A program made the translations under genes and the position numbers. From contig CM060980.1 of NCBI GenBank assembly GCA_030765065.1, positions 63,844,364-63,908,363 of the forward strand: 64,000 nt of DNA, read 5' to 3'. Shown one piece after another: positions 45,928 through 58,379 of this stretch; position 1 is the stretch's first letter, and the number at the start of each line of letters is the position of its first letter. Under the pieces are notes generated by a model that was given only the letters and a program-made list of their open reading frames with translations, was not told the DNA's origin and did no database searches. This DNA comes from Deroplatys truncata. Its lineage: Eukaryota; Arthropoda; Insecta; Mantodea; Mantidae.

Positions 45928-46832
45928 TTATGTTTTGCTGCTATAGTTGTTTTGCAGTTTTCGTTCCACCAAGCAACGCGTTTCTTTAGTTACGTTTTTC
46001 TTAGGTATATAGAAATTAGCTGATTGGAGTATAACATTTATAAATGTATTTACTGTTTGGTTTGCACTGAATTGGCGAAACTTCTGGGGTGAGGTTATCT
46101 GACAGAACTGATTGGAAATATGTGTCTTAAATTCATTGCAATTTGCATGTTGAAGATCCCATTTCTGCTTTGGAATAACAATTAATTGGGTGTTATTAAT
46201 ATGACTCAGTATTATAGGGTAGTGGTCGCTGTTGTACAGTTCTTTTAACACTGTCCATTCATAATTTTCGAAGATATCTGGAGTACTTAAAGTTTAATCT
46301 ATAGCACTTGCAGTGCCATAGGCAATGCTAAAGTGAGTTAGAGAAGAATCATTTAGTAAATTTAGGTTTTGGTATTCTATAAATTGTTGTATTATTTTAC
46401 CTCTTTTGTTGTTGAATTTACTACCCCAAATAGAGTTGTGACTATTAAAATCTCCTAACAGGATGAAAGGCTTAGGTAGTTGGTGCGTTAGTTGTTGTGG
46501 TTCTTTGAGATTTATGGAGTATTTGTCGGTAAATAATGGTTGCAGATCGAGATTCGAGATGACATGCTCAGAGAAACTGCGACCGCTTCAAGCTGAGTGT
46601 TAAGGATTATCGCTTTGTGTGCGAAGTTGTTAACATAGATAGCAACACCTCCATAGCATGAACGTAGTCGTTTCTACTCTTGTGGAAAGGGAGGTAGTAA
46701 AGGAGAAACATATTCTTGTTTGAGATTTGTTTCCTGAATACAAATTATATCAGGGTCGTGTTTGACAATTAAAATGTTGAGAACTTCATAGTTGGTATAA
46801 AAGCCATTAATATTCCACTGAGTGAGCTTCAT
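45928..46832 (-). pseudogene. LINE endonuclease domain, start of ORF2
   Basis: ORF2 begins at ATG 46832 (MKLTQWNING). Then follow the apurinic endonuclease motifs DPDIICIQETNL (near 46740), AIYVNNFAHK (near 46630), PFILLGDFNSHNSIWG (near 46440) and SDHYPIIL (near 46220), in the normal order. The domain nicks the target DNA for reverse transcription. Frames are broken at several points. Confidence 0.85.
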
Positions 46833-47980
46833 TTTTCGGATGAGAGTTTAGGTAGATCAGATCGAAGTATTCTTGCTATGCGAGAGATTCTAGCTTTTAT
46901 ATTACGATCTTTGAGGTGGGGATGAAGCTTCTTTAGCATATGTGAAAGCTTTTCCAAGTCTGGGGTATAGTCAAGGAATACAGCTTTGATGTCGTGTATC
47001 CCTACTGTGTTCTCTAAGAATCTCGAAAGTTGTAAGAAATCCAAACAGAACTCCTTAGGAGAGTTCTCTATTACTTCCTTAACTGACATTAGCATGTCAC
47101 TGATTTTAGGAGGTTTATTCTTTAGTTTTGATGTCTTTGTATGTAATGTCAGCTTGTTACTTGTTTTCAGTTCGTCACTACTACTTTCTGATGAGTAGCA
47201 ATCCACTTCAGCTTCACTATTAGATATTAAGCTTATTTTCTTAGGTGTTTGCAGATGAACCACTAGTATTCGACCTCGGTCTTTTTATACCTAGCTGCTT
47301 ATTGGAAGATGGGCCAGTTTTCACTTCTTGGGTGGAAGTTTTTGTATCATTTATGGAATCTTTAGGGAAGTGGTTCTGGAGTGAAGGAAAGTCTGTGCTA
47401 TTGAATTTTCCTACACTTTTTGTGTTTCATCTGGTTTGTCTTTTGGAGCTGATGGACACCCCCCCCTTAGCTAAGTGACCTGTTTGCTTGCAGAGAAAGC
47501 AAATGGGATTTTTCTGAGGAGACATATACCCATATGTTGTATCTTATTTCTAACTTTTTTCTCAAAATCTGTGGGTGAGACGTACATTTGCCTGCGAAAA
47601 CTCAAAATGTGAGAAAATCCCGGTTCAATAGGATAACTCTTGTGTTCTTGGTAATGAGAGGTTTAAAACCTAGAATAGTGTAATTTATTGTGACTGAATT
47701 ATACTTTTGGGTGAGATCATTTACGATCTTCTTATCTATAGAAATATACAAATTCTGCCATTTGAAATCCCAGATACAAAACGTATGGTAGCAGGATCTG
47801 TTAGTTTACCAATTGCTAAGATGTAATCTTTTAACATTATAGCATCATTAGATTCTATCACTATAGCTTGATCTTTGTTAGTGGCTATCTGTCTTATTGA
47901 TGCATAGCTGTGAACCTTAGTTTCAGTTGCTAGCCTAGAGGAACTTTTGGGTTGAGTATTTCCTTCAATTTTGAACTCCT
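46829..47980 (-). pseudogene. LINE ORF1, RNA-binding Gag-like protein
   Basis: The minus-strand frame 47263-46829 (144 codons) is the C-terminal part. Upstream, after frame changes, lie a CCHC zinc knuckle (CFLCKQTGHLAKG, near 47450-47500) and RRQMYVSPTD and AIVIESNDAIMLKDYILAI stretches in the 47600-47900 region. ORF1 of Jockey-like LINEs binds the element RNA. The stop TGA overlaps the ORF2 ATG in ATGA (46832-46829). Confidence 0.8.
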
Positions 47981-48149
47981 GTAGTCAGCAGCCAAGGAAG
48001 AAAAGTGAAAACAGTAAAAAACGGCTGGAATCCAACTCTTCTTCTTCTTTTAGCACTACTATTAGTTAAATCGTATTGGTGTACACTATTTTAGCGTGTA
48101 ATTAACCCACTTTATGATAATAATTCACCAAAATATAGATGAAGATATA

Positions 48150-48385
48150 GATTTAATAACCACCATGGCCATGATCCTCCCACTGTTTTATTACTGTGTT
48201 AATATTGGGTTTGTTTTACTTTAGGTTTTCTATTTAAACATTAATTTCACACGCACATTTACACTCTCATTCAAACTTCCAGACTCGAGGAAGGATGGGG
48301 AATAATTTTAACTAAAAAGACAAAATCCCATCCTCTTCCGGGAATCGAACCCGAGACGTCTGGATTTGCACATCTTTCGGTACGT
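48150..48385 (-). mobile_element. tRNA-derived SINE, family 3 (diverged)
   Basis: In minus orientation a B box GGTTCGATTCCCGG lies at about 48340-48353, followed by CATCCTTCC, TCTGGAAG and GTGTGAAATTAA blocks of family 3. The A-box end is incomplete. Confidence 0.75.
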
Positions 48386-48399
48386 GTTACATAGATATG

Positions 48400-50220
48400 T
48401 TTGTAAAACATTAATTACTCTTAATATTATTACTATTTAAGTACCGTCTTACAAAAATTTCGTTTCCTAATAAAATCAATTTCGCTTTCATTTTTTGCCA
48501 TTGCTTCATCTGAAGTAGTTGGTAAGAATCGTTATTTCCACGAGCAGTTACGAATTTATCCTATAAAACTCGTATACTCGAGTGAGATTTATTAAGACTG
48601 TTCCATGTAAAAATGTAACAGATTATATAAATAATAATTACTTTCTTACTGGTATTGTATACAATCAAATCGCCATTGTATCAGCTGTCAGATCACGGCA
48701 TATCTACTAAATGAATGAATAATCGAATGTATTACGGAATATTAACCAACGATACCAACAGTGGAAATAGGAAAATAGTTAACCTCAAAATAAGCTAAAT
48801 TCAGAATACAACAAAAGACATATTTTTTCAAGAAGATAATTTATTTGGAAACTGATACTATTGGAATGTGCGCTGATAAAAACACAATCGGATGTGCATC
48901 CTATTAATACTGCATACTAATATTATTAGGGTTGAGGAACGAGTTGATAAAATAGCATTCTTGTAAGCATATTATAAGATAAACAACTCTGATTGGTCGA
49001 TATCAGAAGCCTTACTTAACTTACTGATTAATAACAAATACGTGGCTTGTGAATGGAATATTCGAAATTAGCCCTAAATCTTGGGAAAGTATGTGCAATT
49101 CCATTTCAAATCGGACAAAAAATTAGAAAATTGAACTCGTATCTTTTAAAACCATTAATCATTTCTATATGTGTCAATTACTGTAAAAGAAAACAATTTT
49201 CATAAGATTGTCTGTTAAATGTGTATAGATTTCGAGTTAAAATTCGATAAAATTGGCGTTACTTTCCGAAAGAGGCAATTTCTGTGGCGTATAACTGAAG
49301 AACCCTATACCGGATGAACAAGGATTAATTTTGAACCTGAATGTCTGTTGCTAATGGTGGTATATACCAATAACATAACAATAATTATGCAGTTTTTTAA
49401 ACCTTTTCTTTGGTGTATTAATTATGAACACATTTTTCATAAAGATTAAACTTATACAGATTTGAACCTCTTTTTATTGCACATTGATTTCAGTTTTACG
49501 GAATCCCTTTTATGACAGTGGAAAAAAATAATCAAAGAATAAATACTTAAGCTCACACTGTACACTTACGTTATGCTGTCAGCTGCCGTCTGTCATGTAT
49601 TTAAAAACAGACGATCGAATCCTCATCATAACTCATGGGTGTTGCATGATTTGTAGCAGCGCGACTAGCGGGTTTCACGCTGTTTCTATTTAATTTTTTT
49701 TCCTACAGATTTCCATTAAAGATACCATAAAAATGTAAACTAATATTGTTCTAAAATTAAATGCTGAACAATATGGCATACTTTATATTCCATTTAAAAT
49801 TGAGTTTATCAGTAAATATAAGAAATATGATGAACATTACATTAAATTTACGCTCTAAAATATCGAATAAATGCCACCACAAACTGTATAATATTACCTT
49901 CATTTTTAATTTTATTTGAGAATTTTACTTTGAGTAGTTTCTGAGCTACGAGTCCCAGAATCACGTAATGTTATTAAATTGCGGCAACTTTGACCCGCAA
50001 AACAAAATATTCACGGATAAAAGAAATAGAGTTAAGATTTGCTGGATTAAAGTCCTGCCAGTGATACGAGACGGGGTACAATTTCTTCAAAGAGTGGAGT
50101 ACAGCAAACAACATGGGTATTGTAAATAAGCAATATTACTGACTTGCAAGATCGAGCGGGATCGCCAGGCAGATGGCGTGGATGCATGCGCGTTGGAAAG
50201 ATTTCTCCCCGTGAATAGAA
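48400..50220. other. AT-rich DNA, no recognised feature
   Basis: No gene or shared repeat recognised. Confidence 0.45.
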
Positions 50221-50450
50221 TGAGCTGTCCCCCCGTTAGAGTCGTTGCCTCGCCCCCTTGGAATTCCTCGCCACTGGTGCGCGGGTATTCAAACTGGAAA
50301 TGTTAGGGACTTCTACGCGTTTCTGTGGACCTGTCTACCTGCGTGCCTGAGACCTCCTGCGGCTCCTTCACCTCATCCCTGCCTCGCGGAGGATGTAGTC
50401 ACAATAGATCAAAGTGGTCGCATTGATCGAGGTGCCCCCCCCCATAAACA
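50221..50450. repeat. GC-richer segment, possible SINE family 2 tail
   Basis: It shares CTTCACCTCATC and related blocks with the 3' half of SINE family 2 (59530-59560, reversed), but is too diverged to be sure. A C9 run occurs at about 50434. Confidence 0.35.
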
Positions 50451-51063
50451 CACCCTACATTCTACTGGCTTGCAAGTATCGTATGATAATTCAAAAGTAC
50501 TGAAACTGTCCTCTCTATGGTCAAAATACTCAATGTTAATGACAACCGACTTAAGAATTTGTTTCATTCAAAACTAAGATATAATTGAAATGCAGTTGTG
50601 TTGCATTCGTTAATGACGTGACGTGTTCCGTCAAAGAATTGCTATGGCGACTTTAAAGGATGGTATCCGCTAAAGCAGCACTTTGTTGACTGCACGGTTC
50701 CCAAAGTGACAATTTAGGTGGAGTGTACAAAATAAACAGTTAAATCATGTAGTTACTGCCATTGTTAAAATCACTTAAGTTTTAGAATCAGGGGACCTCG
50801 GTCTAGGCGCAGGATCTATTCCTCCCGGAGGACCAGTCTAATAGCCAGTAGGTAATTACTGGAATTTCTCCCGTTTTCTCGCGATAAACACGAAAGTTTT
50901 GCTGTTTTAAAAATTAATTACAAAAATTAAAATCGCCTCCAAACGTCCATTTAATACTTCGTTTAACAATAGTATATGCAACACATAATAGGTGGAAATC
51001 CTTGCTGAAGCAGATAAATTTCGCTATTCTTCGGGAAACACCGCACATTTCAACATAAAAAAA

Positions 51064-51896
51064 TCTGATGTGTTACACTCACATGACTTTCTCTACTCTT
51101 GTAAAACTATTTTTACAAACGCTTATTCTCCATATGCTTCATGTTAATCGAGATGTTAATCTTATTGCTAATGTCCTTGTAGATGCAAGGGGAATTGATA
51201 GACTTTAAGCGATAGTCAAATATTTTAAGAGCTGGTTGCTATGTGGAGTATTCCATTCTCTTTGCATTACCAGGACAAAAAAAATGAATAACTAATTCCC
51301 ATTTGAGAAAAAGTATAAGTATTGGAAACTTTAAGGGAATAACAAGCAATATCTCGAAAATGGTTCACTCAACAACAACAAAAAAATGCATATGACATAA
51401 ATTGTGTATTTTAACTGATCTACATTTTTTGTGCAGTAAAATTTTGTCTATCTCTTAGGGTTTACCAGTTATGCAAAACTCGTTCACATGAAGAATACTT
51501 TTGCAGACATTCCCAGAAAATTCGAGGTATTCATTTCATTTGTCATGAAAATATCTTAAACATGATATTTTAAACAAAATCGTTAGAATTTTTGAGAAAA
51601 TTAAAATTGTCGAAAAATGTTCCATGTAAAGGGTCATCTGGGGTGAGGGAATTTTCTTGAAAACCTTCGTGTGCGCATCTCTGGAAGATACTGAACCTAA
51701 ATACCAAATTTGGTGTTTATCCGACTGTTTGTTTCTGAGTTATGTTGTTCACAGGCACACACACGGACATGTTTCCAAAAATGCTTTTTTTGGATTCAGG
51801 GGGTCTCAAAACATACATTTCCGGTGAAATCTCGGTATCGAATTTTTGGGTGGAATACAATACTTCCCCTACTAACTATACGTAATAGAGAAAGTA
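51064..51896 (+). mobile_element. R element, full-length copy
   Basis: It runs from TCTGATGTGTTACACTC / CATGACTTTCTCTACTC to GTAATAGAGAAAGTAA. The CA array is only a few units (51753-51764). Confidence 0.9.
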
Positions 51897-52019
51897 AAAA
51901 GAGAGCACAGATTTTAACACTGAATAAATTTTGATATTCAGCCTCAACCTGTTGTCCCTAGTCATGTTTCCAATGCGAATTTGTTGGGAGAAGATGGACA
52001 GAAGAACTATAATAAATAA

Positions 52020-52308
52020 ATATACCGCCTTCAGCATCTAAGGTTATATCGGTGGCTTTGTTTTTGGAACAGGTTGCTCAACGGTAATATTGTTCACTCA
52101 TTTTACTATTGTTTTAATATTTGGATTTTCATTATAAGAATTAAATTCACAAACAAACATTTACACTCACACTTCCAGACTCGGGAGGATGGGGAATAAT
52201 CCTGGCTAAACAAAGATTCTCATCCTCCAGCCGTGAATCGAACACAGAACCTCTGAATTTGGAGACTAGCATGCTAACCTCCTAATCACAGAGGCAGCCT
52301 CCGCAGAA
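52020..52308 (-). mobile_element. tRNA-derived SINE, family 3, full length
   Basis: In minus orientation GCCTCTGTGATTAGGAGG (A-box side) and a diverged B box TTCGATTCACGGC are followed by the ATTCCCCATCCTCCCGAG block, a GTGAATTTAAT block and the ACCTTAGATGCTGAAGGCGG end, as in 21146-21435. Confidence 0.85.
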
Positions 52309-52994
52309 ACTTGTATGATGCAAATTTGGTGACATGCAACAAACGTCAGGATAATAATATTTAATTTAATAATACTTATCAACATGTATATAATATCCTT
52401 TCAAAAATAACTTGAATCCCAAGAAAGAAGGGTGGTAAGAATGCAGTGTCATAAGCATTTTATTCCACTGAGTGTTACAATCTTCAATTTGTAGAAGAGT
52501 GGCTCGTATTAAAACTTCTACCTTTAGTACCAGTATCGTAAAAAACTACACCATTTGACCACAGTAGAAACAAATATCGGGAACCTCACGCTTTAGTCCC
52601 AGCGAGCATTATAGACTACTTACAAATGTCAAAAGCTACTCCCATCCTTATTTTCAACCTCTTACTTATACTATATTTTCACCTTTTGACCTATATGGAT
52701 AGAATTTCGTACACTTAAGTTGTGGGATCCGATGAAAATTACCACTTCCAAAATTTGTTGTTGTTTTCTAATGTGCTGGATTTGACACCAAAACTTCCAG
52801 AAGTTACCACTACCTATACTTTCAACTCCTTACGTACCTAAAAACTTACACTACTTAAGTGGAGATTAAGTGGGGAACTTGCCAAAAATGACATTTTAAA
52901 TTTTTATGCAGCATTATAAATTGGAATTGTTTCTTTAATTTGATATATATTTTATTACAGGCATAATCCTTATATTTTAAATATACTTTTAACG
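52309..52994. other. AT-rich DNA, no recognised feature
   Basis: No gene or shared repeat recognised. Confidence 0.45.
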
Positions 52995-53136
52995 GTGTTT
53001 TTCGCCTGCCGATCCGGGAAAACCACGAAAAACCCATCGGTCAGAGTGGGCGGTCGTCTGGGATCGAATGCGCGACCTCCAGAATGCGAATGGGAAACGT
53101 TACCGCGGCGCCACCTGGCTCAGTGGAGTAGCGAGG
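52995..53136 (-). mobile_element. SINE family 2 head fragment
   Basis: The minus strand holds CATTCGCATTCTGGAGGTCG, a B-box-like ATTCGATCCC and the GACGACCGCCCACTC block, matching the head of the copy at 59447-60027. The body is missing. Confidence 0.75.
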
Positions 53137-53509
53137 TAAACTTTAATCCATATTTTAGGAGAAATTTTTCACTACAAATTGGTACTACTGTTAAGTATGG
53201 CAGCTTCTGTGTGCTCAAGCCATGTGATTCTTTTCTTCCCAAATATAGGAGGGTTTGTTTTCTCCATTTTTCCTTTGGACAGCTTTTTCTGTGAATGACA
53301 TTTTCTGATATAAATGACCCGATTTTCAGAAACTATTGAAGATAGATAAATAAAATTTTATGATGATAAATACAACCTCTAAGTGTTGTCGTTGATCTAT
53401 TTTGGTATTGATAAGATGTTTGGTTATTTTTAAAAACGAATTGCTGATAAATTTAAATTAAACGTTGGTAGAATTGTAAAAACAAATCTTATCTTCCTTA
53501 ACAAACCAA

Positions 53510-53697
53510 CTTATTGGGTGATACATATTTAATTATTAAAATATTAAATTACCTTAGGGATAACAGCATAATTCTTTTTAAGAGTTCATAACGAAACATA
53601 GATTGTAACCTCAATGTTGGATTAAGATTAATTTTGGGGAATGTTCAATAACTAGGTCTATTCGACATTTAAAATCTCTCATGATCTGCGTGAGAGG
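53510..53697 (+). pseudogene. Nuclear mitochondrial insertion of 16S rRNA (rrnL)
   Basis: The sequence contains TTACCTTAGGGATAACAGC, AGAGTTCATA, GTAACCTCAATGTTGGATTA, AGATTAATTTTGGG, AGGTCTATTCGACATTTAAA and CATGATCTGCGTGAGA, blocks of the peptidyl-transferase region of insect mitochondrial large rRNA in the right order. Changes at otherwise invariant sites (AACCTCAATG for GACCTCGATG, ATTCGACATTTAAA for TTCGACCTTTAAA) mark it as a decayed nuclear copy. The flanks are ordinary nuclear sequence. Confidence 0.88.
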
Positions 53698-54768
53698 ACT
53701 TAGAAGGCAATACATTCAAACGTTTTGTAAACTTGCACTGTAGGACCCACAAAATTTATAGAAATGAGGCGAATTATAATTCTGTCGTGTGTTTGAAGCC
53801 CAATTTTGGTTTAGTCACAACTTTTACTAATATTAAACGTAATAAATATAATAAAATATAAAAGTAAAAATATTTTTTTAGATAGCATTAAACGAAGAGC
53901 TTTTAACACGAGCCACTCATACTAGAAAGCTAAGACTATACTTAACACTCAGTGGAATAACATGTTTATAACACTCCATTACTACCACCATTGTTTCTTG
54001 CTATGGAAATTGTGTGTATATTAACGGAGTCTTGCATCGATTAATGTAATGGTGGATTATTTGAATGACTCGGAAATTCGGCAAAACCAGGAGAAAGTTT
54101 TTAAGCAGCAGAGAGGATAATTTTAGAATTGTTACCAAAGAAGCCGAGGAAACGTAAACACACTGAAAATTCTTTAGAAAAGAAAAGAAAAAATGTTTTA
54201 CAGTTTCTTCCACTGAATTCAACTGTTTCCAATCTAAACAATGTAATCAATGATGTTCTCAGTACTAATGCAATAATTGCACAATCAACATCACCATTAC
54301 ATCAAAGTAATAATAATAATAATAATGCTAAATATATGTTCATTAATAAAATTATTATTACACTTACTTTGTTGATTTATTTTTGGCATAGCCTTCTATA
54401 TTATATAAAGCTAGGATTATGTAAGTGATCATACCTTCATAGCACCAGTGATTGTCAACACTGGTGCCATGAAGGTAAAACAACAATGAAGGCCAAGCAA
54501 CAACAGGCTAGAGTTCCCCACTGCACATGTCCGCATGCATCCACATTTCCACACAAATTTCATAATGTAATATTCAGGCCTGTCTAAACAATAATATGAC
54601 AACACATGTTAAAAGTTATTTTATTTTGCTCGTAGATTGCTATAGTCGGCTTTCAGCCTCGTTCTGCAAACATTCCTCCTCGCAAAACCAGACTCCACTT
54701 TTAAGGCCTCCCCTCAGGCCTAACACTTCCATCATAAATAAATATTGTTTTATCATAGTTTTATTTTT
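53698..54768. other. AT-rich DNA, no recognised feature
   Basis: Frames of 73 codons (54222-54001, -) and 99 codons (54129-54428, +) overlap on opposite strands and resemble nothing known. A short AAT run lies at about 54308-54326. Confidence 0.4.
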
Positions 54769-55612
54769 ACTTTCTCTACTACGTAGGTATAGTAAGTAGG
54801 GGAAGTATTGTATTCCACCCAAAAATTCGATACCGAGATGTCACCGGAAATATATGTTTTGAGACCCCCTGAATCCAAAAAAAGCATTTTTGGAAACATG
54901 TCCGTGTGTGTGTCTGTCTGTGAACAGCATAACTCAGAAACGAACAGTCGGATAAACACCAAACTTGGTATTTAGGTTCAGTATCTTCCAGAGATGCGAC
55001 ACGAAGGTTTTCAAGAAAATATCCCCACCCCAGATTACACTTTACATGGAACATTTTTCGAAAATGTTAATTTTCTCAAAAATGGCTTTAAGGATTTTGA
55101 TTAAAATATCATATGTTTAAGATATTTTCATGACAAATGAAATGTATATCTTGAATTTTCTGGGAATATCCTCCAAAAGTATTCTTCATTGTGAACGACT
55201 TTTGCATAACTGATAAACCATAAGAGATAGACAAAATTTTACTACACAAAAAATGTAGATCGCCTTAAAATACACAATTTATGTTATATACATGTTTTTG
55301 TTGAGTGAACCATTTTCGAGATATTGCTTGTTATTCCCTTAATTTTCCAATACTTGTACTTTTTCTCAAATTCGTTATTCATTTTTTTTTGTCCTGGTAA
55401 TGCAAAGAGAATGGAATACTCCACATAGCAACCAGCTCTTAAAATATTTGACTATAGCTTAAATCCTATCAATTCCCCTTGCATCTACAAGAAAATTAGC
55501 AATAAGATTAACATCTCTATATCTCGATTAACATGAGGCATATGGAGAATAAGCGTTTGTAAAAATAGTTTGTACAAGAGTAGAGAGAGTCATGTGAGTG
55601 TAACACATCAGA
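54769..55612 (-). mobile_element. R element, full-length copy, minus strand
   Basis: It begins TTACTTTCTCTACTACG and ends AACACATCAGA, the reverse of the plus-strand copies. The array is short (GTGTGTGTGTCTGTCTGTG, about 54903-54921). ATTTTT lies on both sides. A 91-codon frame (55054-54779) is open. Confidence 0.92.
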
Positions 55613-56290
55613 TTTTTTTACTTTAAATTAACTGTCACAACACTCCTCTGCCAGTGTTTAAGCAGTGCATCTTTGTAATGCCGCATAAACCAGGTAGAAG
55701 TGTATATTTAGTTCTATCTAATTGCTGCCGTGTTATTTTCTTTAATTTAATGCATTATATCACAAAACGTATTCATACAATAGAGCTAAACATACTATAA
55801 GCAATTAAGTGCAAATATAAATAAACAGCATCTCTGAAATTTAATTTACACTACCAGAATCAATTTATTAAAGCTTTTTTTTTCACTTTTAACAATATAA
55901 TAGAAGATATAAATGGGTCGCATTGTCTGTTGTCAGATTTCAGTGCCAACGTTATGTATGAAGCTATAAAGAGGGGATCAAAGCCTGACCACTTTCATCG
56001 TCTGACGCAATCCCAAGCCATTCGCGTTGTGACACTGGTATCCACTTTAATAACAGTGGGAATATCCGGTTACTTTCCAACAAACGGGATGCGAAATGGT
56101 AGAGGTTTGTGACAGCCTGCCGATGTTTTGAAGTTATTTCCGGCAGCAAGTGTTGGGAGTACAAAGTGTTATCTTATTGCTCGTATAAACTACAGCATGG
56201 CATTGTGAAGAAGAACCGAGATTGTTTTCCTTTCTTTCAGTTGCGACAGCGGCGGATTGGTTGTATCAAAGAATTTATAATAAGAGCACT
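55613..56290. other. Unrecognised, less AT-rich segment
   Basis: The part 55930-56240 is of more balanced composition, with open frames in two phases (60 and 136 codons) and one on the minus strand. No family is recognised. It could be an exon remnant or an unknown repeat. Confidence 0.35.
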
Positions 56291-56525
56291 ATCAGCACCA
56301 ATAAGTGAGATGGCTCAGTCGGTAACTCTTATGGTTTTCATTCGAACAATTCGGACAAGATTTATTCCCTCTCCCCGTCCATTTCCTTGTTACTTAAGGG
56401 AATGCCGGGTTGGCTTTCCAATTAATATTTCCAGTTCATTTCCTATCGTTTCATTTCTTTTCACTTCCATAGCACCTTGCCCCTTTGTAGGGTTTTCTCT
56501 ATTTCGGGGTGTTAGATAGCTAAAG
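56291..56525 (+). mobile_element. Possible tRNA-derived SINE
   Basis: It begins AGTGAGATGGCTCAGTCGGTAA, an A-box-like head (TGGCTCAGTCGG). The B box is degenerate (ATTCGAACAATTC). The body has CCCTCTCCCC and GCCGGGTTGGC blocks. No second copy was found. Confidence 0.45.
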
Positions 56526-57400
56526 TTCGGGGCAATAGGAGTTATTAACTTAAAATGGCCAGTCATATGCACCACAAGTTCAAAATAGACTTAATATAGG
56601 CATTATCAGTAATAATAAACATTGAAGTATGCACAATCATTTATTCATTTACCACCCAAAAACACAATTTTGACACAACAGAACATACAGAAGCATCAAT
56701 TAGCCATATTCCATTATACCATATATTAAATTTACCAGATTCCCTTGCTGTCTTAATGAAGTGTAAATCTTGAATACTTTTTATACTCCCAAGCTGATTT
56801 GTAATTATTATTGAATCTGTTATGCATTACTGTGAACAGGTTATTTCATTTGCATTTCATGAAATAATTCTAGTATTTTTAGGTCAGTGCTGTGTTTTCG
56901 CCCACGTGAAAAGCAGAAAACAATAAAGATCCTATTAATGAACAAAGCAATCATATGGAATTTCCCAGTCGTAAAACAAATAGTTTTTGTAGTTGATCGT
57001 ACACTTTATTGTGCTAAGTAGCCACAATTTTATTATTACCGGAACAATGCAACTTCTGACGTTAGGAAAGGAATGCTGGTATTACAGAATTCCTTAAGGA
57101 TGTTGACAACAATGGCTCAGAGTGCGAAATATTAATTGCAATGCTAAGATTAACATTATAGTAATAAATACCCGCCAAAAATAATTGATAAACGTTCTCA
57201 TTACAAAAAGACCATAATAGGCCCTTTAAACTAGGAGAAGGCCCACGCTATGGAATCAGGCAATTATAGGCGCTATAAAATTAGTATATTTTACTCCAGT
57301 AAGAATGAAACATATTCATATATACAAAGCCTACGATTGTAAACAAACGGACAAAATAGACAAATGCCGAGCTGTATATTTGAAGTACATATAAGTATAT
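56526..57400. other. AT-rich DNA, no recognised feature
   Basis: No gene or shared repeat recognised. Confidence 0.45.
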
Positions 57401-57640
57401 GAGACAGCGCTAAGGACTTGAGGCAGGATCGTGTGTTTCGCCCTCTCTGAGGGTTGATGTACCCGAATGGCGCTGGAGCTTCGTTGCCTAGGACGTCCTC
57501 ACCTCCACCACCTGGCTGTCATGGTAACAGCAGCTAGTAACCAGTACCTGGGTTCACTCTTTCCCAGGTGTCGGCATAATCTCAGTGGTTCGAAAACCTC
57601 GGATCACCATCATCGACGGGTGGCGTAGATTCGTTCTTCA
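57401..57640. other. GC-richer island of unknown nature
   Basis: About 240 bp of balanced composition (for example CCTCACCTCCACCACC) in AT-rich surroundings. No promoter, tRNA or coding signal stood out. It may be an unknown repeat. Confidence 0.35.
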
Positions 57641-57882
57641 AAATCGTCTTAAATCAAATAGGAAAGTAGCAAAACCAAAAGTACTTAACAAAAATATGTG
57701 TACAGAGAGTATAATTATAATGAACTTGAAGATAGCAGTTTTATGATATTATTATTTCTGCCTTTTTTGTTGCTGTTTAACGGAACTTCTCCTAACCCTC
57801 CCTCCAAAAAAGTTTTATTTCTCTTTTCTCAAAATGTCATAATTTATGGATAATTTCAGGATAAATATAATATTGGCTGCTT

Positions 57883-58125
57883 GATGATCGAGTGGTCATG
57901 TATCTCAACCCAAAGGTCCCGGGTTCGATTCCCGACTGGGTCGGTGGAATTTTCTTTATTAGAATAATTCTCTAGCCTGTGCGAGTCTAGAAATATGAAT
58001 GTGGGAGTGAATATGAGTGTTACACCGTGATTAGATAACGAAAATCACACTAAAGTACATTCGATGAGATACTAACATCAAAAGTTATTTTTCAAATCAA
58101 GCCAGCGTTATTACCTTACAAGTTA
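57883..58125 (+). mobile_element. tRNA-derived SINE
   Basis: The head GCTTGATGATCGAGTGG ... GGTTCGATTCCCGAC contains A and B boxes, and a SINE-like body continues (TTTCTTTATTAG, GAGTGAATATGAGTG). It resembles family 3 in its layout but the body differs. The anticodon arm does not fold well. Confidence 0.65.
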
Positions 58126-58379
58126 AAGGGGCTTATACAAAATGATTATTATCTACCTACACATCATGTATTGGACCATATAGGGCCTTTATATCTTCAA
58201 CAAAGACTGCTTCGACTATTTCTTTTCTTGGTCGTCTTTAAATTTCTATTTCCGGGTGGTTTGTTGTTTGTTTTGGTATCCTTTTGCTATCCTCTCGATT
58301 AAATGAGCCCACCATTCCTTTCATCAAAATCACGAGGGAATCAAAATAAATAATCATTTATCTGTAAAATAAAAAATTG

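Larger units (their letters stand above)
40600..48000 (-). mobile_element. Jockey-like LINE, near full length, two insertions
   Basis: On the minus strand the order is ORF1 (about 48000-46829), then ORF2 with endonuclease, reverse transcriptase, RNase H and C-terminal cysteine motif. A 1.86-kb mariner-like element (41349-43211) sits at the start of RNase H, and a second insert (about 44660-45405) sits early in RT. Visible motifs are GDFNSHN and SDHYPI (endonuclease), PGADNITYQML, YRPIALTCTMYK, VEKAYD, FPQGST, LFADDLTIFCKG (RT), YTDDSN (RNase H, where TDG is expected) and ISRLRMGHSSLTH near the end. Stops and frameshifts occur in both ORFs. It belongs to the same lineage as the copy at 28247-31630. 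The 3' end near 40600 and the 5' end near 48000 are approximate. Confidence 0.88.

Noticed and set aside
57884..57955. tRNA gene candidate
   Set aside because: The B box is perfect, but the stems pair badly and a SINE-like body follows. It is more likely a SINE head.
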